DNA from: Flammula alnicola
Taxonomy: Eukaryota > Basidiomycota > Agaricomycetes > Agaricales > Strophariaceae
Direction of reading: 5' to 3'
NCBI GenBank assembly: GCA_015499995.1
Contig: JADNRV010000116.1
Location: 1 to 64,000, forward strand
Length of the DNA: 64,000 nucleotides
Shown here: positions 33,280 through 43,520 of the stretch, piece after piece
Layout: each line of letters starts with the position of its first letter
Position numbering within the stretch: position 1 is the first letter of the stretch
Made by a program: the position numbers and the translations under genes
The notes under the pieces: model-generated
The model's database searches: none
Seen by the model: the letters and a program-made list of their open reading frames with translations, nothing else
What the model was told of the DNA's origin: nothing

Positions 33280-36200
33280 ATGGCGACCAGGAAGATTCCG
33301 GCGCGCAGTGGCAAGGGCCAGAAGGGACACGTCATCCCTGAGGAAGGTCCTACCACCGAGTCGAATGCAGGCTCGCCTGCACTGAGAGCGAGCTCCAGGC
33401 AGGAGCCAGCGGCGGCAACTAGCGCCGCTGGCACCAACCTCGACAGGGACGTCGAGGTGGAGGACGTGCGCGGTCGATTAGACCGTCGCGGAGAAAATGA
33501 CAGCCACGGGAAAGCAAACCGTGTAGCTGAGACAAGCGGAGCCGCTGCAGCGAGGCCCGCTCGTCGTAGTATTAGCCTTGACTCCCCGCGTAACCAGTCT
33601 GTGGTGCGGGAGTCGGGAATTAGTGACCCTGTCGTACAAGATGCTAGGCAAGTAGTAGCCGAAACAAGAGACATGGTGAAATCTCTCTTTGAACAACTGG
33701 GTACAATGTCAGAAACACAAGGAACGGTGAACAGCACACTTGCTGAGAGGCTAGGTATGATTGAAAGGGCACTCGGAATCCCGGAGGATTCCAGTAATAA
33801 GAAAATGTATCAACCAACAGAGGACAGTCCAGATCCTGAGGTTGGGACAGTAGCTAAAGGTAAAGCTATAGATCCTGCAAATTGGGGAAATGTCGACATC
33901 CCCGAGAGTGAGCTGAATCCAGAAGTGCAGCGGGCGCTGCACGCACAAGCTAGAAGCCAGAGAGCCGAGGGAGAACAGCTCGGCCACGACGATTGGTTTC
34001 AAGAAGATGATGACGACGAAATGATTGAATTTCAGGAACTTGAAAGAAAATATCTGGCAGCGAAGAGTAAACTTCGCGGTAACGTCGTCGATTGGGCTAA
34101 TGATGAACCAGTGCATATGGAACGCATCTCGAGCACTCCAATGTCTCGAGATGTTGAGGATTTAATAGACCAGGCATCGAGACAGAGACTCTTTGCGAAG
34201 AAGGCTGAGGCTATTAAGCCCAGTAATCAGCTACCTCCCGAGAGTCTATTGGGTCAGTTTTTCCACAAACCGAGGAACGGAGCGGCGAATTCGGGAACTA
34301 ATCAATTAGGCGCCCAGTTCGCAGGCCCATTGGAAACGGCGGGTAACACCACCTCCGTCACTCGATACAAGCCGTTATCACCTACGGCGCCTGACAAATA
34401 CCACGGAGATGCTGACTTCATGAAGTTCTATAAGTACATCACGCAGTGTGAACGCTTCTGCGAGGAAGCGGCGCTGCCAGCTAAAGACCAAGTCATTAAA
34501 TGTGCCGATTACTTGTCTGGAAAAGCTTACAAGTTTTATTCTACTATGGTATCACTGAATGTACATCAGTGGGACCGCCAGAAGTTCTTTACTGAGCTAT
34601 ACAATTACTGCTTCCCACCCGATTTCCGTCTCAAGCAACGCAAGAAGCTTGAGAACTTCGCCCAGGGAAATATGACAGTTGCGGAATACGCGGCTGAGTT
34701 GATGGTTCTCTACCGAATCGTGGGTAAGTCCACTCCGGGTCAGAGAGTGGATCGACTATGGAACGGCTTGAGACCGGAATTACAGTCTGCCCTGTGGAAA
34801 GAAGGGTTAGATTATGAGCAGAATACCTGGGATGAAGTGATACAAGTTGCTACGAGGTATGAGGTAGCAGAACAAATTGAGAATAGTCAGAGACGGGCGC
34901 AAAAAGCGCAGAGTAACCCAGGTAGATCTAATTTTGGTGATCGAAAAGTTCGTTTCGAGGGGAATCGACAGAGTGATTCCAACACGCACCGTGATTTCAG
35001 ACAGAATGATTCCAACACGCGCCGTGATTTCACACCACGGAATGAAGGGAATTTTAAAAATAAGTTTGACAGTTCCAAGCGCGAGAAAGGAAGTGAGCGC
35101 TTTAGGGACAATAAGAAGCCAGAGAACTCATCTGGACAGATAAAATGCTTCCGTTGCGGAGGACTAGGGCATATCGGCAAGCAGTGCCCTAGCAGCCAAG
35201 TAGTCAAATCTAATGACAGGTCGGGCAAGCCACCCGGCGCTAAGAGTTTTAGTATCGATATTGCCGTGGATAATGAGAATACTCTAGCAGCACTAGAAAG
35301 TACCACTGAGCCGGCTGCGGAGTCATACTGCATGGCAGTGGATATGGCGGCGTGTGGGATAACTCACGAGAGGGCCGACCATGCGCAAGCAGGCACCGCG
35401 GGAACGGAAGAGGTCATCGAGACAGAAGCGACGAAGTCGTTTACAGATGCCGCACGTTCATTGTATGACCCAGATAGTGGGGATTGGATGGATGGTAAAT
35501 TAGGTAGCCCTGTGTGCGAGATTGTTAAGCACCAGTTGGAGACAATGAGACCATACCCAGGAGATCCTTGCTGGGAAGGGCAGGTAATAGACCGCTTTAT
35601 TGTATATCCTACAGCGGGCGGTCAGAAGCTTGTTATAATGGACGACGTAACGTTGGACGACGAGATCGTGGACATCGGAATGGTGTTGCGACCGGGTTTC
35701 TTAATCGGACGATGGTTCGCTATTAAGCGCACGCAAGCGACTCGGGTGCGCGTGAAGCCGCTTAAGCGCTGGCATCGGAAAACGCCCAAGATTGACCCTT
35801 GGGAAATGAATACTGCGTGGAAACTTGCTACTGGACGTGGTTTCTCGAAGTTCTTGACTTCGTCGAAGGCCGAGAGGTCGAAGCGGATGGGCCGCTTTGA
35901 TGTGCACTTCGATTGTGATAATGATGGCTACGAAATTTTCGACTGGGAGTTGGGAAGCCACTTTGCCATTCCAGCTCATAACTTGGAAAACCCCAAGTTT
36001 AACATTAGGCATTGGTATTTTAAGAGGCTGGTTAAGTTTCTTAAGAAAGGATTCTTTGCAGTATACAACAATCTTGAGGACTATGATCTGGCTTGCCTTT
36101 TCAGTGCTGAAAGGCAGGAGGGCAGGGAGTATGAAGAAATTTTAGACTATCTAGTTGAGTGCTACAGCTCAGAAAGCGAAAGTTCCGAAGGATATGAAGA

Positions 36201-39200
36201 CGTTGCAACAGATTCGGAGTGGGATAAGGACGCGGAATATCTCGAAGAACACGTTATCGAATTAAGCGCCCAAGAGCCGCAAGAGGATGTGATCCCATCT
36301 GCGCAAAGAAATGCAGCGCGGGTCAAAGATCCCTCACGCGTGGTACCTAATCCAATCGTAATCGTCACTAATGTCATGGGAAAGCCAGCTAGAGCTCTCA
36401 TTGACACCGGATCTTTGTGTGATTTCATGTCATCAACCTTGGTAGATCAACTTAGACTCCGAAAGGAGGAATTGAAAACGCCGTTGACAGTTCAGCTAGC
36501 AGTCTTAGGCTCTAGATCTAAGGTAAACTACAGAACAACTGCAGAGTTTGCCTATCAAGACATTAAAGAGCAACGGAAATTTGACATTATCAACTTATCA
36601 AGCTATGACTTGATACTAGGAACTCCGTTTATTTACCAACACCAAGTGTTGGTAGGATTAAACCCAACTCGAGTAATTATTGGAAGCCGCGAAGCGTTAC
36701 CTATTAGAGGTTCGTCAGTCCGAACATTGGAATCTCGAGCAGCTCGACTACGCGAAGAGAATCTCGATGATGTGCGAGAATTCCTGCGAGAAAGAGCTGC
36801 ACCGCTGTGCAAGATGGCATCGGAGACTCCGTTGCCACCATTGCGAGAAATCAACCATCGCATAGATCTAATCGATGATCAAATGCAGTACCCGTGGCGA
36901 CCAGCACGATGCCCCAAAGCGTTTCTAAGTCAATGGATTGAAAAGCGAAACGCGTACGTAGATACAGGGCGTTGGGAAATCACCAACTCGAGGAATACGG
37001 TGCCGATGATGTTTATTCCCAAGCCTTCGAAGCCAGGTGAAATCGCTAAGTTAAGAACACCAATCGATTTGAGACCGAGGAACTCTAACACGAAGAAAAT
37101 GCCAAGTCCTTTACCTGACATTGATGGAATAATGCGCCGTGTCGCGGGTAAGCGTTATCGAAGCTTGCTGGACCTTAAAGATGCATATGAGCAGGTCAGA
37201 ATCAAGCCAGATGACGTCTGGAAGACTGCGTTCGCAACGCCGAATGGTAATATGGTCAGCCATGTGATCCAAATCGGTGATTGCAATGCGCCCGCAACGT
37301 TTCAGGCGCTAATGAATCATATCTTTTCGCCGCACATCGGGAAATTCTTGGATGCTTATCTAGACGATATTGTCATCTATTCAGACACTCTAGAAGAGCA
37401 CATTAAGCATGTGTTGACTGTTCTTGAGATTCTAGAAAAGGAGAAGTTTTACTTGTCAGCTAACAAGTTGGATTTTTTGTGCAAGCGTGTCAAGATTCTG
37501 GGACGCATCGTTGACGACGATGGCATCCAAATGGATCCTCATAAAGTCGACGCCTTGATCAGATGGAAAACGCCCACTAATCGAGATCTGTTGCGCGGGT
37601 TTCTTGGTGCCGCGGGTTATCTCGCAGATGACATTGATGGAGTGCGAATTCCTATGGGAATTTTGCATACCTTAACCAGTAAAGAGATACCATTTCGTTG
37701 GGATTTCACGCATCAACGTGCGTTCGAAGAAATCAAAGAGCGCGCGAATAGGTGCCGAGATCACCATAGGCGCCCATTGGATTACTCGGATGGGGCGCCG
37801 CCTATCAACATTGTTACAGATGCTTGTACGTCAGGCATTGCTGGTGTGATTAGTCAAGGAGAAGACTGGAAAACTGCATCTGTTGCTGCATTCTATTCAG
37901 CCAAACTGACTCCAGCTCAACAGAACTATCCAGTTCACGAGGTTGAGATGCTTGCGGGTCTCGAGACTATGATGCGGTATCGAGATCTCCTGCTCGGAGT
38001 TAAATTTAGGTGGTATACAGATCATAAGGGTCTTGTTACCGTACTCAATCATCGCGATGTCGATCGGACGAGCAATGGCCGGAGGGCGCGTTGGCTTGAA
38101 AAACTTAGCATGTTCAACTTTGAAGTCATCTACGTGCCAGGGTCAGAAAATATATTAAGTGATGCACTCTCGCGGATTTACTCTAACGACGCACCAGGAA
38201 CTGTACGGGCGCCTAGCGAATATACAGAGTATGATGATCCCGAGAACGGAACGTCGATGGTCGAGGCAACTCAAGTGATTGCGGCACCAGTGTTGGTTGG
38301 TATGGAGGCCGAATGTGCCTCGATGGGTCCAAATTACGTCGGACGCCGAAGCAAGAAGATTCGTGAGCGCGAGGGCGCAGAAACTAGAAGGCCCGAAACA
38401 TCGGATGAGTTTGCCGCCCGTGTGAAGGAGGACTTCAAGTTGAACGGGCCACGAGAAGGTTCGGAGGGCGAGAATGGTGAATCGGCGTCACAACAAAAGA
38501 GGTTAGTGATTCGCATTCCAGCTCGAAAGAAGCAAAGTGCTCACTCCGACGTTCAGGATATGAGTGCTCCGCAGCAACCAATGGAGAACTTACCACTGGA
38601 TCTAGCCAAGGAGTTAGGTGGCATAGACATTCACTCCGGAATTAAAGGGCAGTACAAAGATGATCCTGTGTTTAAGTCTATAATAGAGAAACCTGATGAA
38701 TACAAGAACTTTGAGTGGGACGAGCTGTCAGGTCTTCTCTACATTAAGCAAGACAATCGGAGACTTCTTTGCATTCCGAATGTCAAACTGGACGGGCGCT
38801 CAATTCGTGAGATTATTATCTCGGAAGGCCATTCAGTCTTAGCTCACTTGGGGTTCAAGAAAACTTACGATTATCTACGGGATTTCGTGTGGTGGAAGAC
38901 TATGTCTGCTGACATAGAGCATTTCTGTCAGTCATGCATGACTTGTAAACGAAGCAAGGATAGTAACATGAAGCCTTATGGCTTACTGAACCCTTTGGAC
39001 ATTCAAGGGCAGCCGTGGGATGCTATCGGCATTGATTTCGTGGGGCCGCTACCGGAGTCTGTGAACCGAGATGGTTCCTTTGATATGATTGCGGTAATAA
39101 TAGATTTATTCTCAGGTATGGTGCATTTAGTGCCCGGGAGGACAGATTACAAGGCTAAGGATGTTGCGGAATTGGTGTTCTCTGAGGTGTATAAGCACCA

Positions 39201-41145
39201 TGGTTTACCAACAACTATTGTCAGTGATCGTGATAGGTGGTTTACAAGCCATTTCTGGGAGGAACTACATAAGTTAATTGGGACTAAGTTACAGATGTCG
39301 AGCGCTTATCATCCACAATCTGATGGCGCTACGGAGAGGGCGAATAAAACTATTGGGCAGATGTTAAGACATTGTATTTCACCTAATCAAAAGGATTGGG
39401 TGCAGAAACTACCAGCTATTGAGTTTGCTATTAATTCAGCGCGCTCTGAGAGCACAGGTTTTGCGCCTTTCTTTCTCAATACAGGCCGCATGCCACGTTC
39501 CTTTATTTGGCAATCTAACCAGCCGGAGGAGTTTCCCGGGGTGCGAGCATTTGCCAAGCGTATGAAGTCTGCGATTATGCGTGCACATGATAGCTTAATT
39601 GCATCGCGCGTGAAATCGGTTAGGAACGCAAATAGGAAGCGCGTGAAGACGCCGTTTGCAGCGAAGGACTACGTGTACATTTCAACTAAGAATATTACTA
39701 TTCCGAAAGGCTTGAGTCAGAAATTGGCGCCTAAATTCATAGGGCCTTATCAGCTTACAGAGGACTTCGGGAATAATTCTTACCGAGTCAAATTACCACC
39801 CAGCTTGACAAAACGGGGTGTTCATGACGTGTTTCACGCGTCGTTGTTACGGATTCATGTGCCTAACGATGATCGGCTGTTCCCAGGGCGCTTAGATGCT
39901 CAAATCTTCGCCGACGAAGACTTGGAGGGCGAGTGGGCAGTACAAAGAATCATCTCACATGCCGGAGAAGGAAAAAGTTCTGTATTTGAAGTACTGTGGA
40001 AGTCAGGGGATAAAAGCTGGCTACCATACAGTGAAGTTAAACATCTTCATGAATTTGAAGAATATTTAGATGCTAAAGGAGCCAAGAATATCGGAGAACT
40101 TTCTAGAGAAATTAGTAAGGAGGTTCCAGACGATCCTCAGATTTTTGCCGGATCAGTTCAATTTGAAATGGATTATGGTATTAAGAATTATAAGGACTGG
40201 GACAAAGCGGGACAATTTTCAAGTTTGCCCCCCTCGCATTACTCCTGCATTGCACTGGCGATCCTACCCTTCGTTGTCACACATATGGCCACTAGTTCCG
40301 ATACTACGCCGCACGCACAACTTGCGGAATCCATCAGTGGAATGAACCTCGACGGGGATAACCCAACGACACAGGCCCAAGACACGGAATTGCCATCTGA
40401 ACCCTTACGTCTTTCGGAAGCAGCGCCTACCGCGACGACAGCCGCATTGCTTCCCTCGCTGGGCCCCGAGATGAACTCAGCATCCCTCGCGCCTATCAAC
40501 GCAGACAGCGCTACGCACGTGGGAACGTTCGCGATGGACATTGCCGATGCCATCAACCCGCTGGGAAACTTCACTTTCCACCGTCCCGTTGACTTTTTCG
40601 GTCGAGCATTCGAAATACGGTTCCCCCTCAGTGGCTTCGCGGTCGTGGCCAGAATCTCGCGGTTTGTTTACGGAGTTATCGACCCCGTGGGAGCAGTACA
40701 CACGGTTCACGCAGCGCAACTCAAGCAGTTTCTCAACTTCGCGTACCACGCGGTCAAGTTACCTAATGAGGCAATCGGCTTGCCCATAGGTTACCGGGAA
40801 TTTATTCAGTACCTACACGCCGACCCCCTCCAGCCTGCGCGTCTCACGGTCATTGGCGAGGCGGGAGGAATCCAATCCACACCCAACACACATCGCTACC
40901 CTCTCGAAATCGACTTTCCGAAGGACTCGATTATCGAAGAAGCTTTAGAGCTTTTGGAGAAGTTCGGCTCAGCCCGGAATAAACGCACCGTCGATAGTAT
41001 CATCTTGGCTACCGCTGCGCGCAACTCCCACGCCCCATATACCATCCGCAACAAGCCGTTCCGAGGCCGTGGGAATAGGTCTCATGCTCCGAACAATGCC
41101 TTGCACAGTAGCAATTCCTTTGGAATCGCTGGAGGGCGTATGTGA
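33280..41145 (+). CDS. Gag-Pol polyprotein of the LTR retrotransposon, with two extra domains
   Basis: A single 2621-codon frame starts at the ATG after the 5' LTR leader. Visible parts in order are as follows. Gag capsid-like region, about residues 370-535. CCHC zinc knuckle from Cys623 (CFRCGGLGHIGKQC). An unassigned region of about 300 residues (roughly 720-1015) ending in an acidic Ser/Glu stretch. Aspartic protease with Asp1042 in ALIDTGS. Reverse transcriptase with YLDD at 1360-1363. RNase H with VTDAC near 1513 and TDHKG near 1580. Integrase with an HHCC-type zinc region (CQSCMTCK) and catalytic Asp1919, Asp1983 and Glu2019, a D-X35-E spacing. A chromodomain-like segment at about 2218-2268 (EWAVQRIISHAGEGK). 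Finally an extra region of about 286 residues from Met2336, ending in an Arg/Gly-rich tail. No gag/pol frameshift or stop is present, so processing must be post-translational. All catalytic residues I could check are intact. Confidence 0.96.
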   Translation: MATRKIPARSGKGQKGHVIPEEGPTTESNAGSPALRASSRQEPAAATSAAGTNLDRDVEVEDVRGRLDRRGENDSHGKANRVAETSGAAAARPARRSISLDSPRNQSVVRESGISDPVVQDARQVVAETRDMVKSLFEQLGTMSETQGTVNSTLAERLGMIERALGIPEDSSNKKMYQPTEDSPDPEVGTVAKGKAIDPANWGNVDIPESELNPEVQRALHAQARSQRAEGEQLGHDDWFQEDDDDEMIEFQELERKYLAAKSKLRGNVVDWANDEPVHMERISSTPMSRDVEDLIDQASRQRLFAKKAEAIKPSNQLPPESLLGQFFHKPRNGAANSGTNQLGAQFAGPLETAGNTTSVTRYKPLSPTAPDKYHGDADFMKFYKYITQCERFCEEAALPAKDQVIKCADYLSGKAYKFYSTMVSLNVHQWDRQKFFTELYNYCFPPDFRLKQRKKLENFAQGNMTVAEYAAELMVLYRIVGKSTPGQRVDRLWNGLRPELQSALWKEGLDYEQNTWDEVIQVATRYEVAEQIENSQRRAQKAQSNPGRSNFGDRKVRFEGNRQSDSNTHRDFRQNDSNTRRDFTPRNEGNFKNKFDSSKREKGSERFRDNKKPENSSGQIKCFRCGGLGHIGKQCPSSQVVKSNDRSGKPPGAKSFSIDIAVDNENTLAALESTTEPAAESYCMAVDMAACGITHERADHAQAGTAGTEEVIETEATKSFTDAARSLYDPDSGDWMDGKLGSPVCEIVKHQLETMRPYPGDPCWEGQVIDRFIVYPTAGGQKLVIMDDVTLDDEIVDIGMVLRPGFLIGRWFAIKRTQATRVRVKPLKRWHRKTPKIDPWEMNTAWKLATGRGFSKFLTSSKAERSKRMGRFDVHFDCDNDGYEIFDWELGSHFAIPAHNLENPKFNIRHWYFKRLVKFLKKGFFAVYNNLEDYDLACLFSAERQEGREYEEILDYLVECYSSESESSEGYEDVATDSEWDKDAEYLEEHVIELSAQEPQEDVIPSAQRNAARVKDPSRVVPNPIVIVTNVMGKPARALIDTGSLCDFMSSTLVDQLRLRKEELKTPLTVQLAVLGSRSKVNYRTTAEFAYQDIKEQRKFDIINLSSYDLILGTPFIYQHQVLVGLNPTRVIIGSREALPIRGSSVRTLESRAARLREENLDDVREFLRERAAPLCKMASETPLPPLREINHRIDLIDDQMQYPWRPARCPKAFLSQWIEKRNAYVDTGRWEITNSRNTVPMMFIPKPSKPGEIAKLRTPIDLRPRNSNTKKMPSPLPDIDGIMRRVAGKRYRSLLDLKDAYEQVRIKPDDVWKTAFATPNGNMVSHVIQIGDCNAPATFQALMNHIFSPHIGKFLDAYLDDIVIYSDTLEEHIKHVLTVLEILEKEKFYLSANKLDFLCKRVKILGRIVDDDGIQMDPHKVDALIRWKTPTNRDLLRGFLGAAGYLADDIDGVRIPMGILHTLTSKEIPFRWDFTHQRAFEEIKERANRCRDHHRRPLDYSDGAPPINIVTDACTSGIAGVISQGEDWKTASVAAFYSAKLTPAQQNYPVHEVEMLAGLETMMRYRDLLLGVKFRWYTDHKGLVTVLNHRDVDRTSNGRRARWLEKLSMFNFEVIYVPGSENILSDALSRIYSNDAPGTVRAPSEYTEYDDPENGTSMVEATQVIAAPVLVGMEAECASMGPNYVGRRSKKIREREGAETRRPETSDEFAARVKEDFKLNGPREGSEGENGESASQQKRLVIRIPARKKQSAHSDVQDMSAPQQPMENLPLDLAKELGGIDIHSGIKGQYKDDPVFKSIIEKPDEYKNFEWDELSGLLYIKQDNRRLLCIPNVKLDGRSIREIIISEGHSVLAHLGFKKTYDYLRDFVWWKTMSADIEHFCQSCMTCKRSKDSNMKPYGLLNPLDIQGQPWDAIGIDFVGPLPESVNRDGSFDMIAVIIDLFSGMVHLVPGRTDYKAKDVAELVFSEVYKHHGLPTTIVSDRDRWFTSHFWEELHKLIGTKLQMSSAYHPQSDGATERANKTIGQMLRHCISPNQKDWVQKLPAIEFAINSARSESTGFAPFFLNTGRMPRSFIWQSNQPEEFPGVRAFAKRMKSAIMRAHDSLIASRVKSVRNANRKRVKTPFAAKDYVYISTKNITIPKGLSQKLAPKFIGPYQLTEDFGNNSYRVKLPPSLTKRGVHDVFHASLLRIHVPNDDRLFPGRLDAQIFADEDLEGEWAVQRIISHAGEGKSSVFEVLWKSGDKSWLPYSEVKHLHEFEEYLDAKGAKNIGELSREISKEVPDDPQIFAGSVQFEMDYGIKNYKDWDKAGQFSSLPPSHYSCIALAILPFVVTHMATSSDTTPHAQLAESISGMNLDGDNPTTQAQDTELPSEPLRLSEAAPTATTAALLPSLGPEMNSASLAPINADSATHVGTFAMDIADAINPLGNFTFHRPVDFFGRAFEIRFPLSGFAVVARISRFVYGVIDPVGAVHTVHAAQLKQFLNFAYHAVKLPNEAIGLPIGYREFIQYLHADPLQPARLTVIGEAGGIQSTPNTHRYPLEIDFPKDSIIEEALELLEKFGSARNKRTVDSIILATAARNSHAPYTIRNKPFRGRGNRSHAPNNALHSSNSFGIAGGRM

Positions 41146-41376
41146 CGGTAGTCACTGACTCACCCGAACTTGGACGTTAGTCAAGTACATTACATCATCT
41201 TTTCTACCGTAGGGTTCTATAATATTCCATATTATACAATAAGTATTACGTAGGCAGGTTTTTAAGTATATAAAGAGTCGGATAGCTAGTAGAGTAGACG
41301 ACCTTGAATTTAGTGTTTATCCTATCTTTCGAGGTTTGACCGTGTGCCGGGACTCGTGTTCTCACGCCCCGTCACA
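41141..41376 (+). repeat. 3' LTR
   Basis: 236 bp, the same sequence and boundaries as the 5' LTR. The stop codon of the polyprotein (41143-41145) lies inside the first five bases of this LTR, so coding and LTR overlap. Confidence 0.97.
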
Positions 41377-43518
41377 CCAATAGAGGCCGACTGGCATTTC
41401 GGCTTTGCAGTTGCCAAGTCAGCTCCTAATCGTTCTCCAACAGGACACTTTTTACCAGGTCAAAAACTCGTGCAATACTTAGCGCCAAGTTTTCAGGCGC
41501 CTCTTTCTTTTCACGTCGTTCAAATCAAAGGTCAGAAGATATGCTTAGTCCCAATTAGTTTAAATTAATATCATATGTACAGACCACGAAATTGAACGAG
41601 ATTGAGCATCATGTGGCAACATGTGCTTCTTACGCCCAAGGCGCGCTAGCTCTCGACATGATTACTCCTGAACGCCACTCCTCTTATGTGCGGTGCATAA
41701 AGTTTGGGGAATCGTATGTGTCTCGTCGTTCGCGGAGAGCATGCTGGAATGTGGGCAGGCCTCCCCGCCTTATCCTAGCTTGCGGTCACACTAAAGACCA
41801 GAGTCAGTCCGTTCAATAGATAATTTTAAAAATGCTCTAACGGTTCCAGGTATTCCTCCTTTATGGATTCATACCGTGTGCCCATAATATTTCGTATCGT
41901 ATATGAAGGAACGATCTACATTATGGTGAGCAGCATCGCTTTACTTGTAAATGCCACACCTTACTGTCGAGAACGTCAGCGCTATGACTGTCCAAGGTTC
42001 GTTTAGTCCAGTTATGAAACCGAAAACGTCTTTTATATGGTCAACAAATTTCGCAGTTAATCGAACTGTTTCCCCTAGCTTTGACAATTGTAAGCGTTTC
42101 GAACAAACTTCATCATCTTCCCCACTTACTTTGAATTCATGGCCCATCATCGCATGAAGTTTCGTTAGGGTATCGTCGTTGAGGTGGTCTGCTGTCGTGA
42201 ACAAAACTCGAAAGCAGGTTTAAGTTGAGTCGACGTGCTTTTATTGCTTCGTTCCACGATGGGTGAACCTGAATTCGAGATAGACAACGTATTGAAGGCG
42301 TTAGAACACGAGGGCTACCACCTTGGACGCCACCCTTGGCATTAAAAGGCCTTCGTGTGCCCTAGAGACCGCCTCTGGCGGGCAATATATAAAAAAGCGG
42401 TGGGGCATATTCGTACTATGATGTAATCGGTCCACCTAAAAGAGCCCTGACCCCTCGAACTCCTTGCTATCACTTGCGCAGATGCCAATGGGCCTGTATA
42501 ATCCCTGCCGCATTTAAGATAAACAATTATCCGATAGAAAGTACATGGATTTGGTCTTCAGCTCTATAGGGTCCAAGAACGTTTTGCAGCAGGTGGGAAC
42601 CGGGACATCGAAAAAGGCGTGCGATTCGTCCTCGCAAGCGAAGGTCGGGCCTTAGTCAACTGTCATTGGTCAATATGGTTTCGAAACAGGTGCGACCGCG
42701 ACGCTATTCAACTTATTTGGACGCTTGCGCCCCTTTCCCTCACATATTGGAAATATTCACTTGACGACTGATCAACCTCTCCCTTGAGATCATTTCAGGT
42801 GGATTTGAATCGGAAATTGCCTTTCATCAGTCAAACGCAATTTCGGGAGTTATTTGTCCTTTCTAATTGACAGTTCAAACATTCAAGCATTGCCAGAACG
42901 CACGAAGGCGCTAAACCTCGTGGAGTCGTGCGGATGGTGGTCATAGAACACCTCTTAAATCTCTAAATTCCTTCAACTCATGCTCGGCCCTCAGGCCACT
43001 GCCAGGAGCCTTTCATCTAAAACAGCGTGCGCAATTCTTTGCGGTACGTATGGGTGCACTACAGTGTATTTGAGTCCAGACTGGACAATTTTTTCGGGAC
43101 CGGGCTATGTTTTTTAAAATTTAATATAAGTTTAAGGAGATTCGGACGTATTATCCATCTGTTTATGGGATGAGATGATCCAATTTCGATGAGGTTGCTC
43201 AGACACTCTTAAACTTAACCTGTACTGTGGATGAATATGAGGTCCTAAGGTTGGCATTATTATGAGAGTATTGGAGAAATCGAGCCAAGCGTTCTTACGG
43301 AGGCTTCTTCCACTTTTGGTTGATGAAATATTAAGGTGAGCGCAATTCTCGATATTGAGCTGCACAGTTGACTTAGAAACCTCGCTGGGTCACTTTGATC
43401 GCCCTCACGACGTCAAATATTAGGCCAAGATCAGTCTGTCATGGAGACATTTTCTCCAAGTAGATTCAGCAACATGGGCGCTGAAGCACTCAAAACGCGA
43501 ACCTAGTAAGTTGTAGAC
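41377..43518. other. non-coding or decayed sequence after the retrotransposon
   Basis: Only short frames occur. One of 87 codons on the minus strand (41941-42204) reads HAMMGHEFKVSGEDD and VRLTAKFVDHIKDVFGF and looks protein-like. I cannot assign it, and it may be a surviving exon of a dead gene. Another lies at 43132-43365 (minus). The stretch borders the inverted element pair. Confidence 0.4.
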
Positions 43519-43520
43519 TA

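Larger units (their letters stand above)
32888..41376 (+). mobile_element. full-length Ty3/gypsy-type LTR retrotransposon with chromodomain
   Basis: The element is 8489 bp with two LTRs of 236 bp that I find identical base for base. Both LTRs begin TGTGACGG and end CCGTCACA, an 8-bp terminal inverted repeat. The flanks carry a 5-bp target-site duplication, CCAAT (32883-32887 and 41377-41381). One uninterrupted frame (33280-41145) encodes Gag, protease, reverse transcriptase, RNase H, integrase and a chromodomain. Integrase after RT/RNase H is the Ty3/gypsy order, and the chromodomain places it with chromoviruses. Identical LTRs, intact coding and a clean duplication imply a very recent insertion that may be autonomous. 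No primer-binding site starting with TGG directly follows the 5' LTR. A weak purine stretch (GGAGGG, 41131-41136) precedes the 3' LTR. Confidence 0.97.

Noticed and set aside
40070..40789. Alternative-frame ORFs in the retrotransposon 3' part, considered as a separate env-like gene
   Set aside because: They are out of frame with the uninterrupted polyprotein and have no signal peptide, membrane segment or conserved motif.
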